Below are positions 46,312-55,180 of a stretch of DNA of 64,000 nucleotides, one piece after another; positions within the stretch are counted from its first letter, which is position 1; every line of letters starts with the position of its first letter. Both the position numbers and the translations under genes were made by a program. Under the pieces are notes generated by a model. That model made no database searches and was not told where the DNA came from. It saw only the letters and a list, made by a program, of their open reading frames with translations. The stretch spans positions 472,163-536,162 of the forward strand of contig NZ_WIND01000002.1 in the NCBI RefSeq assembly GCF_009697225.1, written 5' to 3'. Source of the stretch: Halovulum marinum. Lineage in GTDB: Bacteria; Pseudomonadota; Alphaproteobacteria; Rhodobacterales; Rhodobacteraceae.

Positions 46312-48306
46312 ATGCGGTATCGGGCGGACATCGACGGGTTGCGGGCGGTCGCGGTCGCCGGGGTGGTGCTGTACCACGCCCGGGTGCCGTGGGTGCAGGG
46401 CGGCTTTGCCGGGGTCGACGTGTTCTTCGTGATCAGCGGCTACCTGATCGCCGGGCTGTTCGCCGCCGAACGGGCGCGCACCGGCACCGTCGATCTGGCC
46501 GCGTTCGCGCGCCGGCGGGTGCGCCGCCTGCTGCCGCTGCTGCTGCTGGTGCTGGCCGTCAGCCTGCCGGTGGCCGCCGCGGTGCTGCTGCCGCAGCAGC
46601 TGAAGGATTTCGGGCAGGCCGCCGGCGCGGCGCCGCTGTTCGCCGCCAACCTGCTGTTCTGGCATGAGTCGGGCTATTTCGCCGCCACCGCCGCCGGCAA
46701 GCCGCTGCTGCACCTGTGGAGCCTGGGGGTCGAGGGGCAGTTCTACCTGCTGGCGCCGCTGCTGCTGTGGCGCCGCGCCGGGCTGCTGGCGGCGGGGCTG
46801 CTCAGCCTGGCGGCGGCGGTGTGGGCGGCGCGGGCGCTGCCCGAGGCCGGGTTCTACCTGACGCCGTTCCGGCTGTGGGAATTCCTTGCCGGTGCGGCGC
46901 TGGCGAGCTGGACCCTGCCGCGCCTGCCGCGGGCGGCGGGGGCGGCGGGGCTGGCGATGATCCTGGCCACCTTCGCCGGCTTCGACGGCGGCATGGCCTG
47001 GCCCGGCGCGGCGGCGCTGCTGCCGGTCGCCGGCGCGGCGCTGGTGATCGGCGCCGGCGGCGCGCCGCTGCTGGCGGCGCCGCCGCTGGTGCGACTGGGG
47101 CAGCTCAGCTACGGGCTGTACCTGTGGCACTGGCCGGTGTTCGTGTTCTTCGCGCTGCGCTGGCCGGAGGCGCCCTGGCCGCTGGCCGCGCCCGGTCTGC
47201 TGGCGCTGTCGCTGGCGCTGGCCTGGGGCAGCTGGCACCTGGTCGAGCGCCCGGCCGCGCGCGGCGCCGGCGGCCGGCTGCTGCCGGCGGCGGGGCTGGC
47301 GCTGGTCGCGGCCGGGGTCGGGCTGCACCTGAGCGGCGGGCTGCCGGCGCGGCTGCCGGCCGAGGCGCGCGCGGTGCTGGCGCAGGCGCGGGTGTCGAGC
47401 ACGCCGTGCCATGACCGGCTGGACGCGGCGCAGGCCGCCGCCGGCGCGCGCTGCGTGATCGGCGCGCCGGGCGTGGAACCGGACCTGGCGCTGATCGGCG
47501 ACAGCCACGCCGACCACCTGGGGCCGGCGCTGGACCGGGCGCTGGCGGCGCGCGGCCGCGCGGCGGTGGTCTACACCGGCAGCTGGTGCGCGCCGGTGCC
47601 GGGCTTCGGCAGCGCCGCCCCCGGTCGCGGACCGGGCTGCGCGGCGCTGATGCAGGCGGCCTGGGCGCAGGTGCTGGCCGACCCGAAGCTGCGCACGGTG
47701 ATCGCCGCTGCGCAGTGGGGCAACGTCACCGACGGCACGCGCGGCGACCTGCCGGCGGTCGCCTACGGCAGCGCGGCGCTGGCGGCGAGCGTGCCCGCCG
47801 CGAACGCCCGCGCGCTGGAGGCGGCACTGCAGGCCTTCGCCCCGCGGCTGCGCGCTGCCGGGCGGCAGGTGCTGCTGCCGATGCCGGTGCCCGAGTTCGC
47901 GGCGCCGGTGCCCGACAGCCTGGCGCGGCTGGCCTGGACCGGGACGGCGACCGGGGTGGCGACCGGGACGGCGACCGCGACGCTGCCGCCGCTGGACGAG
48001 GCGGCGCGCAACGGCGCCGCGGCGGCGGTTCTGCGCCGCTTCGCGGCCGCCGCCGGCGCCCGTACCGTCCCGGTGCGCGACCTGTTCTGCGCGCCCGGCG
48101 CCGCCCGTTGCCGGGTCCGCGCCGCCGACGGCGCGCCGCTGTGGCGCGACGCCTCGCACCTGACCCCGGCGGGGGCGGCGCCGGTCGTTGCCCGGCTGAT
48201 GGAAATTGTCGATGCTGGCACCGCAACGACAGGAGACCATCATGATCATCTATCCCTGCGGCAGCCGCCCGACACAGACCGGGCCCGAGTCCACCTTTAC
48301 CGGTAG
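46312..48306 (+). CDS. Second OafA/YrhL-type acyltransferase with SGNH domain
   Basis: 664 residues with the same architecture as its neighbour: RADIDGLRAVAVAGVVLYHAR, GGFAGVDVFFVISGYLIAGLF, RRRVRRLLPLLLLVL, LLHLWSLGVEGQFYLLAPLLL, and in the C-terminal domain LIGDSHADHLGPAL and DASHLTPAGAAPVV. The two are clearly paralogous but diverged. ATG 46312 lies just before the conserved first helix, with GGGGG upstream. The last 20 residues read through the start of the following cupin gene (overlap 48242-48306) and do not belong to the SGNH fold. Likely acylates a surface polysaccharide. Confidence 0.9.
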   Translation: MRYRADIDGLRAVAVAGVVLYHARVPWVQGGFAGVDVFFVISGYLIAGLFAAERARTGTVDLAAFARRRVRRLLPLLLLVLAVSLPVAAAVLLPQQLKDFGQAAGAAPLFAANLLFWHESGYFAATAAGKPLLHLWSLGVEGQFYLLAPLLLWRRAGLLAAGLLSLAAAVWAARALPEAGFYLTPFRLWEFLAGAALASWTLPRLPRAAGAAGLAMILATFAGFDGGMAWPGAAALLPVAGAALVIGAGGAPLLAAPPLVRLGQLSYGLYLWHWPVFVFFALRWPEAPWPLAAPGLLALSLALAWGSWHLVERPAARGAGGRLLPAAGLALVAAGVGLHLSGGLPARLPAEARAVLAQARVSSTPCHDRLDAAQAAAGARCVIGAPGVEPDLALIGDSHADHLGPALDRALAARGRAAVVYTGSWCAPVPGFGSAAPGRGPGCAALMQAAWAQVLADPKLRTVIAAAQWGNVTDGTRGDLPAVAYGSAALAASVPAANARALEAALQAFAPRLRAAGRQVLLPMPVPEFAAPVPDSLARLAWTGTATGVATGTATATLPPLDEAARNGAAAAVLRRFAAAAGARTVPVRDLFCAPGAARCRVRAADGAPLWRDASHLTPAGAAPVVARLMEIVDAGTATTGDHHDHLSLRQPPDTDRARVHLYR

Positions 48307-48649
48307 CGTGCGGCTCGACCCGATCGCCTCGGCCCCCGACGCGCCGGGGGTGCGGGCCAACCTGGTCAGCTTCGCGCCCGGCGCGCGCACGCACTGGCAC
48401 AGCCACACCCACGGCCAGGTGCTGCACCTCACCCAGGGCGCCGGGCTGATCGCGCTGCGCGGCGAGGCGCCGCGCCCGATCCGGGCCGGCGACAGCATCT
48501 GGATCCCGCCCGACGTGGAGCACTGGCACGGCGCCGCACCGGACACCGCGATGACCCATGTGGCGATGCAGCCCAGCCCGCAGGGCGACGAGACCGACTG
48601 GCTGGAGCCGGTCGAGGACGGCGATTACACCCGGCCGCCGGCGGGTTGA
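48242..48649 (+). CDS. Cupin-domain protein
   Basis: 135 residues. The cupin metal-binding blocks are SFAPGARTHWHSHTHGQVLHLTQGAG and DSIWIPPDVEHWHGAAPDTAM, giving a His-rich mononuclear site as in the YhhW/carboxymuconolactone-linked cupins often called quercetinase-like. ATG 48242 has AGGAGA five to six bases upstream; an earlier in-frame start at 48206 is less likely. Function not determinable. It overlaps the acyltransferase gene by 65 bases. Confidence 0.88.
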   Translation: MIIYPCGSRPTQTGPESTFTGSVRLDPIASAPDAPGVRANLVSFAPGARTHWHSHTHGQVLHLTQGAGLIALRGEAPRPIRAGDSIWIPPDVEHWHGAAPDTAMTHVAMQPSPQGDETDWLEPVEDGDYTRPPAG

Positions 48650-48810
48650 GCTCGGCGGCGGATTATCCTTCCGCAACGTAAGGTTAACGCGCGTTCTGAT
48701 CGCACCCGGGCAATCGCGCGCAATTGACGCTAAACTCGGGCATCGTCGATTCGTTCGGCGGGCACAGCAGGCGCATGTTCGCGCCGCGAAGGTCCACGGA
48801 GGAGAAACCA

Positions 48811-49779
48811 ATGAACGTCAAAACACTGCTTGCCGCCGTCGCTGCCGCGACCATGCTGGCGGGCGGGCCCGCGCTGGCCCAGGAGCAAACCTTCATCTCG
48901 ATCGGCACCGGCGGCGTCACCGGTGTCTACTATCCCACCGGCGGCGCGATCTGCCGGCTGGTGAACCGCGAGCGCAAGGAGCACGGCATCCGCTGCGCGG
49001 TCGAGTCGACCGGCGGCTCGGTCTACAACATCAACACCATCAAGGCCGGCGAGCTGGAGTTCGGCGTCGCCCAGTCCGACTGGCAGTACCATGCCTACAA
49101 CGGCACCTCGCAGTTCGCCGACAACCCGTTCCCGGGCATCCGGGCGATGTTCTCGGTCCACCCCGAGCCGTTCACCCTGCTGGTGCGCGCCGACAGCGGC
49201 ATCACCAGCTTCGAGGAGCTGAAGGGCAGGCGGGTCAACGTCGGCAACCCCGGCTCGGGGCAGCGCGCCACGATGGAAGTGGTGATGGACGCGTTCGGGC
49301 TGACGATGGACGATTTCTCGCTGGCGACCGAGTACAAGGGCTCGGAGATGGCGCAGCAGCTGTGCGACAACAACATCGACGCGATGATCTACACCATCGG
49401 CCACCCGGCGGCGGCGATCGAGGAAGCGACCACCACCTGCAACGTCGACCTGATCGACGTGGTCGGCGAGCCGATCGACAAGCTGGTGTCGGAGAACAGC
49501 TATTACCGCGTCGCCACGATCCCGGCCGGGACCTACACCGGCCAGGACGAGGACAACACCACCTTCGGCGTCGGCGCCACCTTCGTCAGCTCCGAGGACG
49601 TGCCCGAGGAGGTCGCCTATGTCGTCGCCAAGGCGGTGATGGAAAACCTCGACGACTTCCGCAACCTGCACCCGGCGTTCGCCAACCTGAAGGCCGAGGA
49701 GATGGTCCAGGACGGGCTGTCGGCGCCGCTGCACCCGGGCGCCGAGCGCGCCTACAAGGAACTGGGCCTGCTCGAATAG
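48811..49779 (+). CDS. TAXI-family TRAP transporter solute-binding protein
   Basis: 322 residues. Signal peptide about 1-24 (ending ALAQ). The mature start EQTFISIGTGGVTGVYYPTGGAICRLVN is the typical TAXI (TRAP-associated extracytoplasmic immunogenic) sequence, followed by VESTGGSVYNINTIKAGELEFGVAQSDW. It binds a substrate, often glutamate/glutamine or related compounds in characterised members, in the periplasm and hands it to the TRAP permease encoded downstream. GGAGGAG seven bases before ATG 48811. A strong stem-loop follows the stop codon. Confidence 0.95.
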   Translation: MNVKTLLAAVAAATMLAGGPALAQEQTFISIGTGGVTGVYYPTGGAICRLVNRERKEHGIRCAVESTGGSVYNINTIKAGELEFGVAQSDWQYHAYNGTSQFADNPFPGIRAMFSVHPEPFTLLVRADSGITSFEELKGRRVNVGNPGSGQRATMEVVMDAFGLTMDDFSLATEYKGSEMAQQLCDNNIDAMIYTIGHPAAAIEEATTTCNVDLIDVVGEPIDKLVSENSYYRVATIPAGTYTGQDEDNTTFGVGATFVSSEDVPEEVAYVVAKAVMENLDDFRNLHPAFANLKAEEMVQDGLSAPLHPGAERAYKELGLLE

Positions 49780-49793
49780 GCCGCCGCGTTCCC

Positions 49794-49831
49794 GCGCCGC
49801 CCCGGTTCCGCGGGGCGGCGCTTTCGGTTTT
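49794..49831 (+). terminator. Intercistronic stem-loop between TAXI binding protein and permease
   Basis: Perfect 10-bp stem GCGCCGCCCC / GGGGCGGCGC with an 8-base loop, then TTTCGGTTTT, 14 bases after the binding-protein stop and 29 bases before the permease start. It may terminate part of transcription or protect the upstream mRNA, giving more binding protein than permease. Confidence 0.6.
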
Positions 49832-49859
49832 CCGGTTCCGTGCTGCAGGGGGATGAGCG

Positions 49860-52484
49860 ATGAGCGTCACCGGTGAGCGTACCGCCGACGATCTGGTGGC
49901 CGAGGCCGACACCGGCGCACGCAACGTGGCCGGGTTCCAGCAGCGTCTGATCGTCGGCATCTGCATCGTCTGGTCGCTGTTCCAGCTGTACATCGCCTCG
50001 TCGCTGCCCGGCGTGCTGGGGCAGGCGACCGGCGTGTCGCTGTTCGCCAACGTCGTCGCCCAGGCGCGCTACATCCACCTGGCGTTCGCGCTGACGCTGG
50101 CGCATCTGGCGTTCCCGCTGTTCGGCCACAAGAACCGGATCCCGGTCTACGACTGGGTGCTGGTGGCGCTGAGCGTCGCCGCCTGCCTGTACCTGATCCT
50201 GTACCGGTTCGAGATCGCCCAGCGTCCCGGCTTGTGGTCCACCACCGACGTGGTGATGTCGGGCATCGGCATGGCGGCGCTGCTGGTCGCGGTCTACCGC
50301 TCGCTGGGGCTGCCGCTGGTGGTCATCGCCAGCGTGTTCCTGTCCCTGGCGTTCTTCGGCGGCTATTCGGAATGGATCCGCAACCTGACGAACTACGGCG
50401 GCTCGTCCTTCACCAAGGCCATGGGCCACTACTGGATGCAGACCGAGGGCGTGTTCGGCGTCGCGCTCGGGGTGTCGACGACGATGATCTTCCTGTTCGT
50501 GCTGTTCGGCGCGATCCTCGACAAGGCCGGCGGCGGCAACTGGTTCATCAAGGTCGCCATCGCGCTGCTGGGGGCGCTGCGCGGCGGGCCGGCGAAGGCG
50601 TCGGTGCTGAGCTCGATGATGACCGGGATGATCTCGGGCTCGTCGATCGCCAACACCGTGACCACCGGCACCTTCACCATTCCGCTGATGCGCAAGATCG
50701 GATTCCCGGCGGAAAAGGCCGGCGCGGTCGAGGTCGCGAGTTCCACCAACGGCCAGCTGACGCCGCCGGTGATGGGCGCGGCGGCGTTCCTGATGGTGGA
50801 ATACGTCAACATCCCCTACATCGAGGTGATCAAGCACGCCTTCCTGCCGGCGGTGATCAGCTACATCGCGCTGCTCTACATCGTACACCTGGAAAGCCTG
50901 AAGATGGGGCTGACCGGGCTGAAGAAGCCGGGCCGTCAGATCGGCGTGGCGATGATCCTGATCCTGTTCCTGTCCGGCTTCCTGCTGGTCGCCGCCGCCG
51001 CCTGGATCATGGTGGCGATCCGCGCGCTGCTGGAGCCGGTGATGCCGGACCAGAGCATCCTTGCCTCGCTGGCGATCCTGGCCGTGGCCTATGTCGCGCT
51101 GGTGTGGGTGGCGTCGCGCTACCCGGACGTGAAGCCGGACGATCCGAACGAGGGCGTGGTCGAGGCGCCGCGGCTGACCCCGACGCTGATGGGCGGGGCC
51201 TACTACGCGCTGCCGATCCTGGTGCTGGTGTGGAACCTGATGATCCGCACGGACGATCTGGACCGGCTGTCGCCGGCGCTGTCGGCGTTCTGGGCCGCGG
51301 TGATGATGATCATCGTCGCGCTGACGCACCGGCCGCTGAAGGCGCTGTTCCGGGGCGAGCATCATGCCACCTCCGAGGCGGTGGCCGGGTTCCAGGACTT
51401 CGTTCTGGGGCTGATCATGGGCGCGCGCAACATGATCTCGATCGGCGTCGCGACCGGGGCCGCGGGGATCATCGTCGGCACCATCAGCCTGACCGGCGCG
51501 CACCAGATCATCGGCCAGGTGATCGAGACGGTCTCGGGCGGCAACCTGATGATCCTGCTGGTGCTGGTGGCGGTTCTCAGCCTGATCCTGGGCATGGGCC
51601 TGCCGACCACCGCGAACTACATCGTGGTCTCGTCGCTGATGGCGCCGGTGATCGTCACCGTCGGCGCGCAGGCCGGGCTGATCGTGCCGCTGATCGCGGT
51701 GCACATGTTCGTGTTCTACTTCGGCATCCTCGCCGACGACACCCCGCCGGTGGGGCTTGCCGCCTATGCCGCGGCGGCGATCAGCCAGGGCGATCCGATC
51801 AAGACCGGGATCCAGGGCTTCAGCTATGACATCCGCACCGCGCTGCTGCCGTTCCTGTTCATCTTCAACACCGACCTGCTGCTGATCGACGTCGGGCTGG
51901 TGAAGGGCGTGTTCGTGTTCTTCGTCTCGCTGCTGGCGATGCTGCTGTTCGCGGCCTCGACCCAGGGCTACTTCATCGCCAAATCGCGCTGGTACGAGAC
52001 CGTCGCGCTGCTGCTGGTGGTGTTCATGCTGTTCCGCCCCGGCTTCTTCCTGGACCAGGTCGAGCCGCCGTACCGGACCTATTCCGGCGGCGAGGCGCTG
52101 GATCAGATCGCCGCCAGCGCGGCGGGCGCGCCGGTCCGGCTGACCATCTCGGGGCCGGATTTCGACACCGGCAGGATCGCCGAGACCACGCTGCTGATCA
52201 CCCCCGAGGCCGACGGCGACGCCGCCGCGCGGCTGGACCCCTACGGTCTGACCGTCTTCGAGGACGAGGCCGGGCTGGTGCTGGAAGAGCCGTTCCCCGG
52301 CACGCCGTTCTTCGAGCAGCTGGCCAACGGCTACGACTTCTACGGCGACACCCCGGTGACGATCCGCCAGATCGCCCTCGAGGCCGAGCGGATGCCGAAG
52401 GAGGTGTTCTTCCTGCCGGCGCTGCTGATCCTGGCCGGGATCGTCGCGCTGCAGTGGCGCCGCCGGCTGCAGGCGCCGTTCTAG
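49860..52484 (+). CDS. TRAP transporter fused permease (DctQM-type) for the TAXI system
   Basis: 874 residues, about fourteen or more membrane segments. A small four-helix DctQ-like part at the N-terminus (about 30-190) is fused to a large DctM-like antiporter domain with FLFVLFGAILDKAGGG, GSSIANTVTTGTFTIPLM and GLPTTANYIVVSSLMAPV. Together with the TAXI binding protein it imports substrate driven by a sodium gradient. A C-terminal soluble extension of about 170 residues (from about 700) lies after the last domain helix. ATG 49860 with GGGGG upstream. Confidence 0.95.
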   Translation: MSVTGERTADDLVAEADTGARNVAGFQQRLIVGICIVWSLFQLYIASSLPGVLGQATGVSLFANVVAQARYIHLAFALTLAHLAFPLFGHKNRIPVYDWVLVALSVAACLYLILYRFEIAQRPGLWSTTDVVMSGIGMAALLVAVYRSLGLPLVVIASVFLSLAFFGGYSEWIRNLTNYGGSSFTKAMGHYWMQTEGVFGVALGVSTTMIFLFVLFGAILDKAGGGNWFIKVAIALLGALRGGPAKASVLSSMMTGMISGSSIANTVTTGTFTIPLMRKIGFPAEKAGAVEVASSTNGQLTPPVMGAAAFLMVEYVNIPYIEVIKHAFLPAVISYIALLYIVHLESLKMGLTGLKKPGRQIGVAMILILFLSGFLLVAAAAWIMVAIRALLEPVMPDQSILASLAILAVAYVALVWVASRYPDVKPDDPNEGVVEAPRLTPTLMGGAYYALPILVLVWNLMIRTDDLDRLSPALSAFWAAVMMIIVALTHRPLKALFRGEHHATSEAVAGFQDFVLGLIMGARNMISIGVATGAAGIIVGTISLTGAHQIIGQVIETVSGGNLMILLVLVAVLSLILGMGLPTTANYIVVSSLMAPVIVTVGAQAGLIVPLIAVHMFVFYFGILADDTPPVGLAAYAAAAISQGDPIKTGIQGFSYDIRTALLPFLFIFNTDLLLIDVGLVKGVFVFFVSLLAMLLFAASTQGYFIAKSRWYETVALLLVVFMLFRPGFFLDQVEPPYRTYSGGEALDQIAASAAGAPVRLTISGPDFDTGRIAETTLLITPEADGDAAARLDPYGLTVFEDEAGLVLEEPFPGTPFFEQLANGYDFYGDTPVTIRQIALEAERMPKEVFFLPALLILAGIVALQWRRRLQAPF

Positions 52485-52518
52485 CGGCCGTTCGATCGGT
52501 CGTTCCGGGGGCGGGGCG

Positions 52519-53853
52519 TTAGCGCGGCAGGCGCAGCACCGCCTTCAGCCCGCCCAGCGCCTCGCTGTCCGACAGCTCAAGCGCGCCGCCGTGCGCGCGC
52601 GCCACGTCCTGGGCGATCGCCAGACCGAGGCCGACGCCGCCGCCGCGGTCCTGGTTGCGCGCGCTGTCGAGCCGGATGAACGGGCGCATCACCTCCTCGC
52701 GGCGGTCCACGGGCACGCCGGGGCCGTCGTCCTCGACGATGAACTGCACCGCGCGCGGGGTGGTGCGCAGGCTCAGCCGGGTGCGGCTGCCATAGCGGGT
52801 GGCGTTCGACAGCAGGTTCTGCAGCGCCCGCGCCAGCGCCGCGCGGCGCAGCGTGGCGGTGGGCAGCTCGGCGGGCTCGAGCCGGATGTCGGTCTCGACG
52901 CAGCCGCCGCCGCGACGGGCCTGCTCGGCCATTTCCTCGAGCAGCGCCGGCAGGTGCACGTCCTCGACCTCGTCCATCTGGTCGCCGCGGGCGAAGGCGA
53001 GGAAGCTGTTGAGCATCTGCTCCATCTGCTCGACGTCGCGCTCCATCTCGCGCGCCTCGGGCATGGCGTCGGCCATCGCCAGGCTCAGCTTCATCCGCGT
53101 CAGCGGCGTGCGCAGGTCGTGGCTGACGCCCGACAGCATCTGCGTGCGCTGTTCCATCGCGCGCTCGATCCGCTGGCGCATCGAAAGAAACGCGGCGCCG
53201 GCGCGGCGCACCTCCTCGGCGCCGGCGGGGCGGTAGGGCACCGAGCGGCCCTTGCCGAAGGCGTCCGCGGCATTGGCGAGCTGCAGGATCGGCTTCATCT
53301 GGTTGCGCATGAACAGCAGCGCGATCACCGCCAGCACCAGCGCCGTCGCCGTCATCAGCACCAGCAGCTGGTGCGGATTCGAGACGGTCATCCGGCTGCG
53401 CGGGATCACCGCCCGCAGCACGCCCTTGTCGGTCTGCAGCCGCACGTCGACCTGGCGCCGGTCGGCGGCCAGATCGATCTGCAGCTGCCCGCCCAGCAGG
53501 TCGGCCATCTCGGCCACCAGCGCCCGGCCCGACAGGTCGAACAGGTCGCGCCGGTGGGCGCCGGGGCGCAGCTCCTCCGCGCGCAGCGACAGCGCGATCT
53601 CCAGCGGCTGCGACAGGTTGGTCAGCCGCAGCTGCGCGATCTCGGCGGTGGGCGAGGTGTCGATCACCTGCTGCGCCACCGCCAGCTCGCGCGCGATGTT
53701 GCGGGTCATCTGCCGCGTCACGCCCTCGAAATGGCGCTGGAAGAAGACGAAGGCCACCACCAGCTGCAGCGCGATCAGCGGCACGATCACGATCAGCATC
53801 GCGCGCGGGAACAGCGACCGGGGCAGGGGATACTTGAGATTGCGCGGCGTCAT
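52519..53853 (-). CDS. EnvZ-like HAMP sensor histidine kinase
   Basis: 444 residues: membrane helices at about 17-38 and 162-182 enclosing a periplasmic sensor of about 120 residues, a HAMP domain (about 183-235), HisKA with the phospho-acceptor H245 in SGVSHDLRTPLTRMK, and a HATPase domain with NLLSNATRYG, EDDGPGVP and GGGVGLGLAI. All kinase boxes are intact. No response regulator is encoded next to it in this window, so it appears orphan. It faces the TRAP permease gene tail to tail. Signal unknown; osmolarity or envelope sensing by analogy with EnvZ. Confidence 0.92.
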   Translation of the reverse strand: MTPRNLKYPLPRSLFPRAMLIVIVPLIALQLVVAFVFFQRHFEGVTRQMTRNIARELAVAQQVIDTSPTAEIAQLRLTNLSQPLEIALSLRAEELRPGAHRRDLFDLSGRALVAEMADLLGGQLQIDLAADRRQVDVRLQTDKGVLRAVIPRSRMTVSNPHQLLVLMTATALVLAVIALLFMRNQMKPILQLANAADAFGKGRSVPYRPAGAEEVRRAGAAFLSMRQRIERAMEQRTQMLSGVSHDLRTPLTRMKLSLAMADAMPEAREMERDVEQMEQMLNSFLAFARGDQMDEVEDVHLPALLEEMAEQARRGGGCVETDIRLEPAELPTATLRRAALARALQNLLSNATRYGSRTRLSLRTTPRAVQFIVEDDGPGVPVDRREEVMRPFIRLDSARNQDRGGGVGLGLAIAQDVARAHGGALELSDSEALGGLKAVLRLPR

Positions 53854-53902
53854 GATACGCCAAGCGTTACCGGCCCCACCGGGCCCCCGCAAGGACATGC
53901 CG

Positions 53903-54802
53903 ATGCCAGACCCGTCCAGCCAGACCGTCGCGCCGGGGGTGCGCGCGCTGACCGCGCCGAATCCGGGGCCGATGACCCACGCCGGCACCCGCACCTACCT
54001 GCTGGGCCGGCAGGCGGTGGCGGTGATCGATCCCGGCCCGGACGACGCCGCCCACCTGGCCGCGATCCTGGCGGCGCTGGAGCCCGGCGCGCGCATCACG
54101 CACATCCTGGTCACCCACGCCCACCGCGACCATTCCGCCGCCGCGCCGGCGCTGCGGGCCGCCACCGGCGCGCCGGTGCTGGCGTTCGGCCCGCCCGAGG
54201 CCGGGCGCAGCCCGATGATGGCGGCGCTGGCGGCGCGCGGCGACCTGGCCGGCGGCGAGGGCATCGACCGCGGGTTCCGCCCCGACCGCTGCCTGCGCCA
54301 CGGCGAGGTGCTGGCCGCGCCGGAATGGACGCTGGAGGCGCTGCACACCCCCGGCCACCTGTCCAGCCACCTGAGCTTCGCGCTGCCGCAGGCCGGGACG
54401 CTGTTCACCGGCGACACGGTGATGGGCTGGTCGACGACGGTGATCTCGCCGCCCGACGGCAGCGTCGGCGCGTTCCGCGCGTCGATGGCGCTGCTGGCCG
54501 CGCGCCCGGAGCGGCTGTACCTGCCCGGGCACGGCGCGCCGGTGATCAACGGCCCGGCGACGGCGCGGGCGCAGGGCGCGCACCGCGGCCTGCGCGAGGC
54601 GCAGATCCTGGCGGCGCTGGCCGAGGGGCCGCAGACCGTGGCGGCGCTGGTCCGGCGGCTGTACGCGGGTCTGGCTGCGCCGCTGCGCCCGGCGGCGGCG
54701 CGTAACGTGCTGGCGCACCTGCTGGAGCTGGCCGAGCAGGGCCGCACGGCGCTGCCCGACGCGCCGCTGATGGAGGCCGAATTCCGTCTGGCGGCGGGCT
54801 GA
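53903..54802 (+). CDS. MBL-fold metallo-hydrolase (LACTB2-like)
   Basis: 299 residues. The THAHRDH motif (HxHxDH) and later His/Asp (HTPGHLSSHL, TGDTVMGW, LPGHG) form the binuclear metal site. A C-terminal winged-helix-like part (from about 230, AQILAALAEGPQTVAALV) is typical of the LACTB2/MBLAC2-type hydrolases. ATG 53903 has AAGGA seven bases upstream; the ATG two codons earlier is too close to it. Substrate unknown; RNA or small thioester/lactone hydrolysis are both seen in relatives. Confidence 0.9.
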   Translation: MPDPSSQTVAPGVRALTAPNPGPMTHAGTRTYLLGRQAVAVIDPGPDDAAHLAAILAALEPGARITHILVTHAHRDHSAAAPALRAATGAPVLAFGPPEAGRSPMMAALAARGDLAGGEGIDRGFRPDRCLRHGEVLAAPEWTLEALHTPGHLSSHLSFALPQAGTLFTGDTVMGWSTTVISPPDGSVGAFRASMALLAARPERLYLPGHGAPVINGPATARAQGAHRGLREAQILAALAEGPQTVAALVRRLYAGLAAPLRPAAARNVLAHLLELAEQGRTALPDAPLMEAEFRLAAG

Positions 54803-54894
54803 CCGGCGCCGCGCCGAAAAGCCGGGATATTCCTCTTGTCGCTGCCGAATCCATGCGCTATACGCAGCCGGCGTTCACAAGGCGCGGCTCCTGT

Positions 54895-54969
54895 TCCGGC
54901 GTAGCTCAGTGGTAGAGCATCGGACTGTTAATCCGCTGGTCGTAGGTTCGAATCCTACCGCCGGAGCCA
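54895..54969 (+). tRNA. tRNA-Asn, anticodon GTT
   Basis: 75 bases including an encoded CCA. Acceptor TCCGGCG pairs with CGCCGGA, then G discriminator and CCA; D-arm GCTC...GAGC, anticodon loop CTGTTAA with GTT at 54927-54929, T-arm GTAGG TTCGAAT CCTAC. One mismatch at the top of the anticodon stem. The catabolic cluster starts about 210 bases downstream. Confidence 0.97.
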
Positions 54970-55180
54970 ACTTTTCCCAGATCCAGATATCCGGGCGGGC
55001 TCGCCGTCACCGGCAGGGTGTTCGCCGCGGCGCGGATGCGGGCCCGGGCGCCGATCCCCGCGGCCCGTCTCCGCGGTAGCGCGCGCGGCGGGCGCGTCCC
55101 GGCAGCCGGGCGCGACCGCGGCAGGGCGCCCGCCCTCGCCGGTGCGCCGCGGGGCGTGCGGACGCCGGTCGCCCGGCGGT

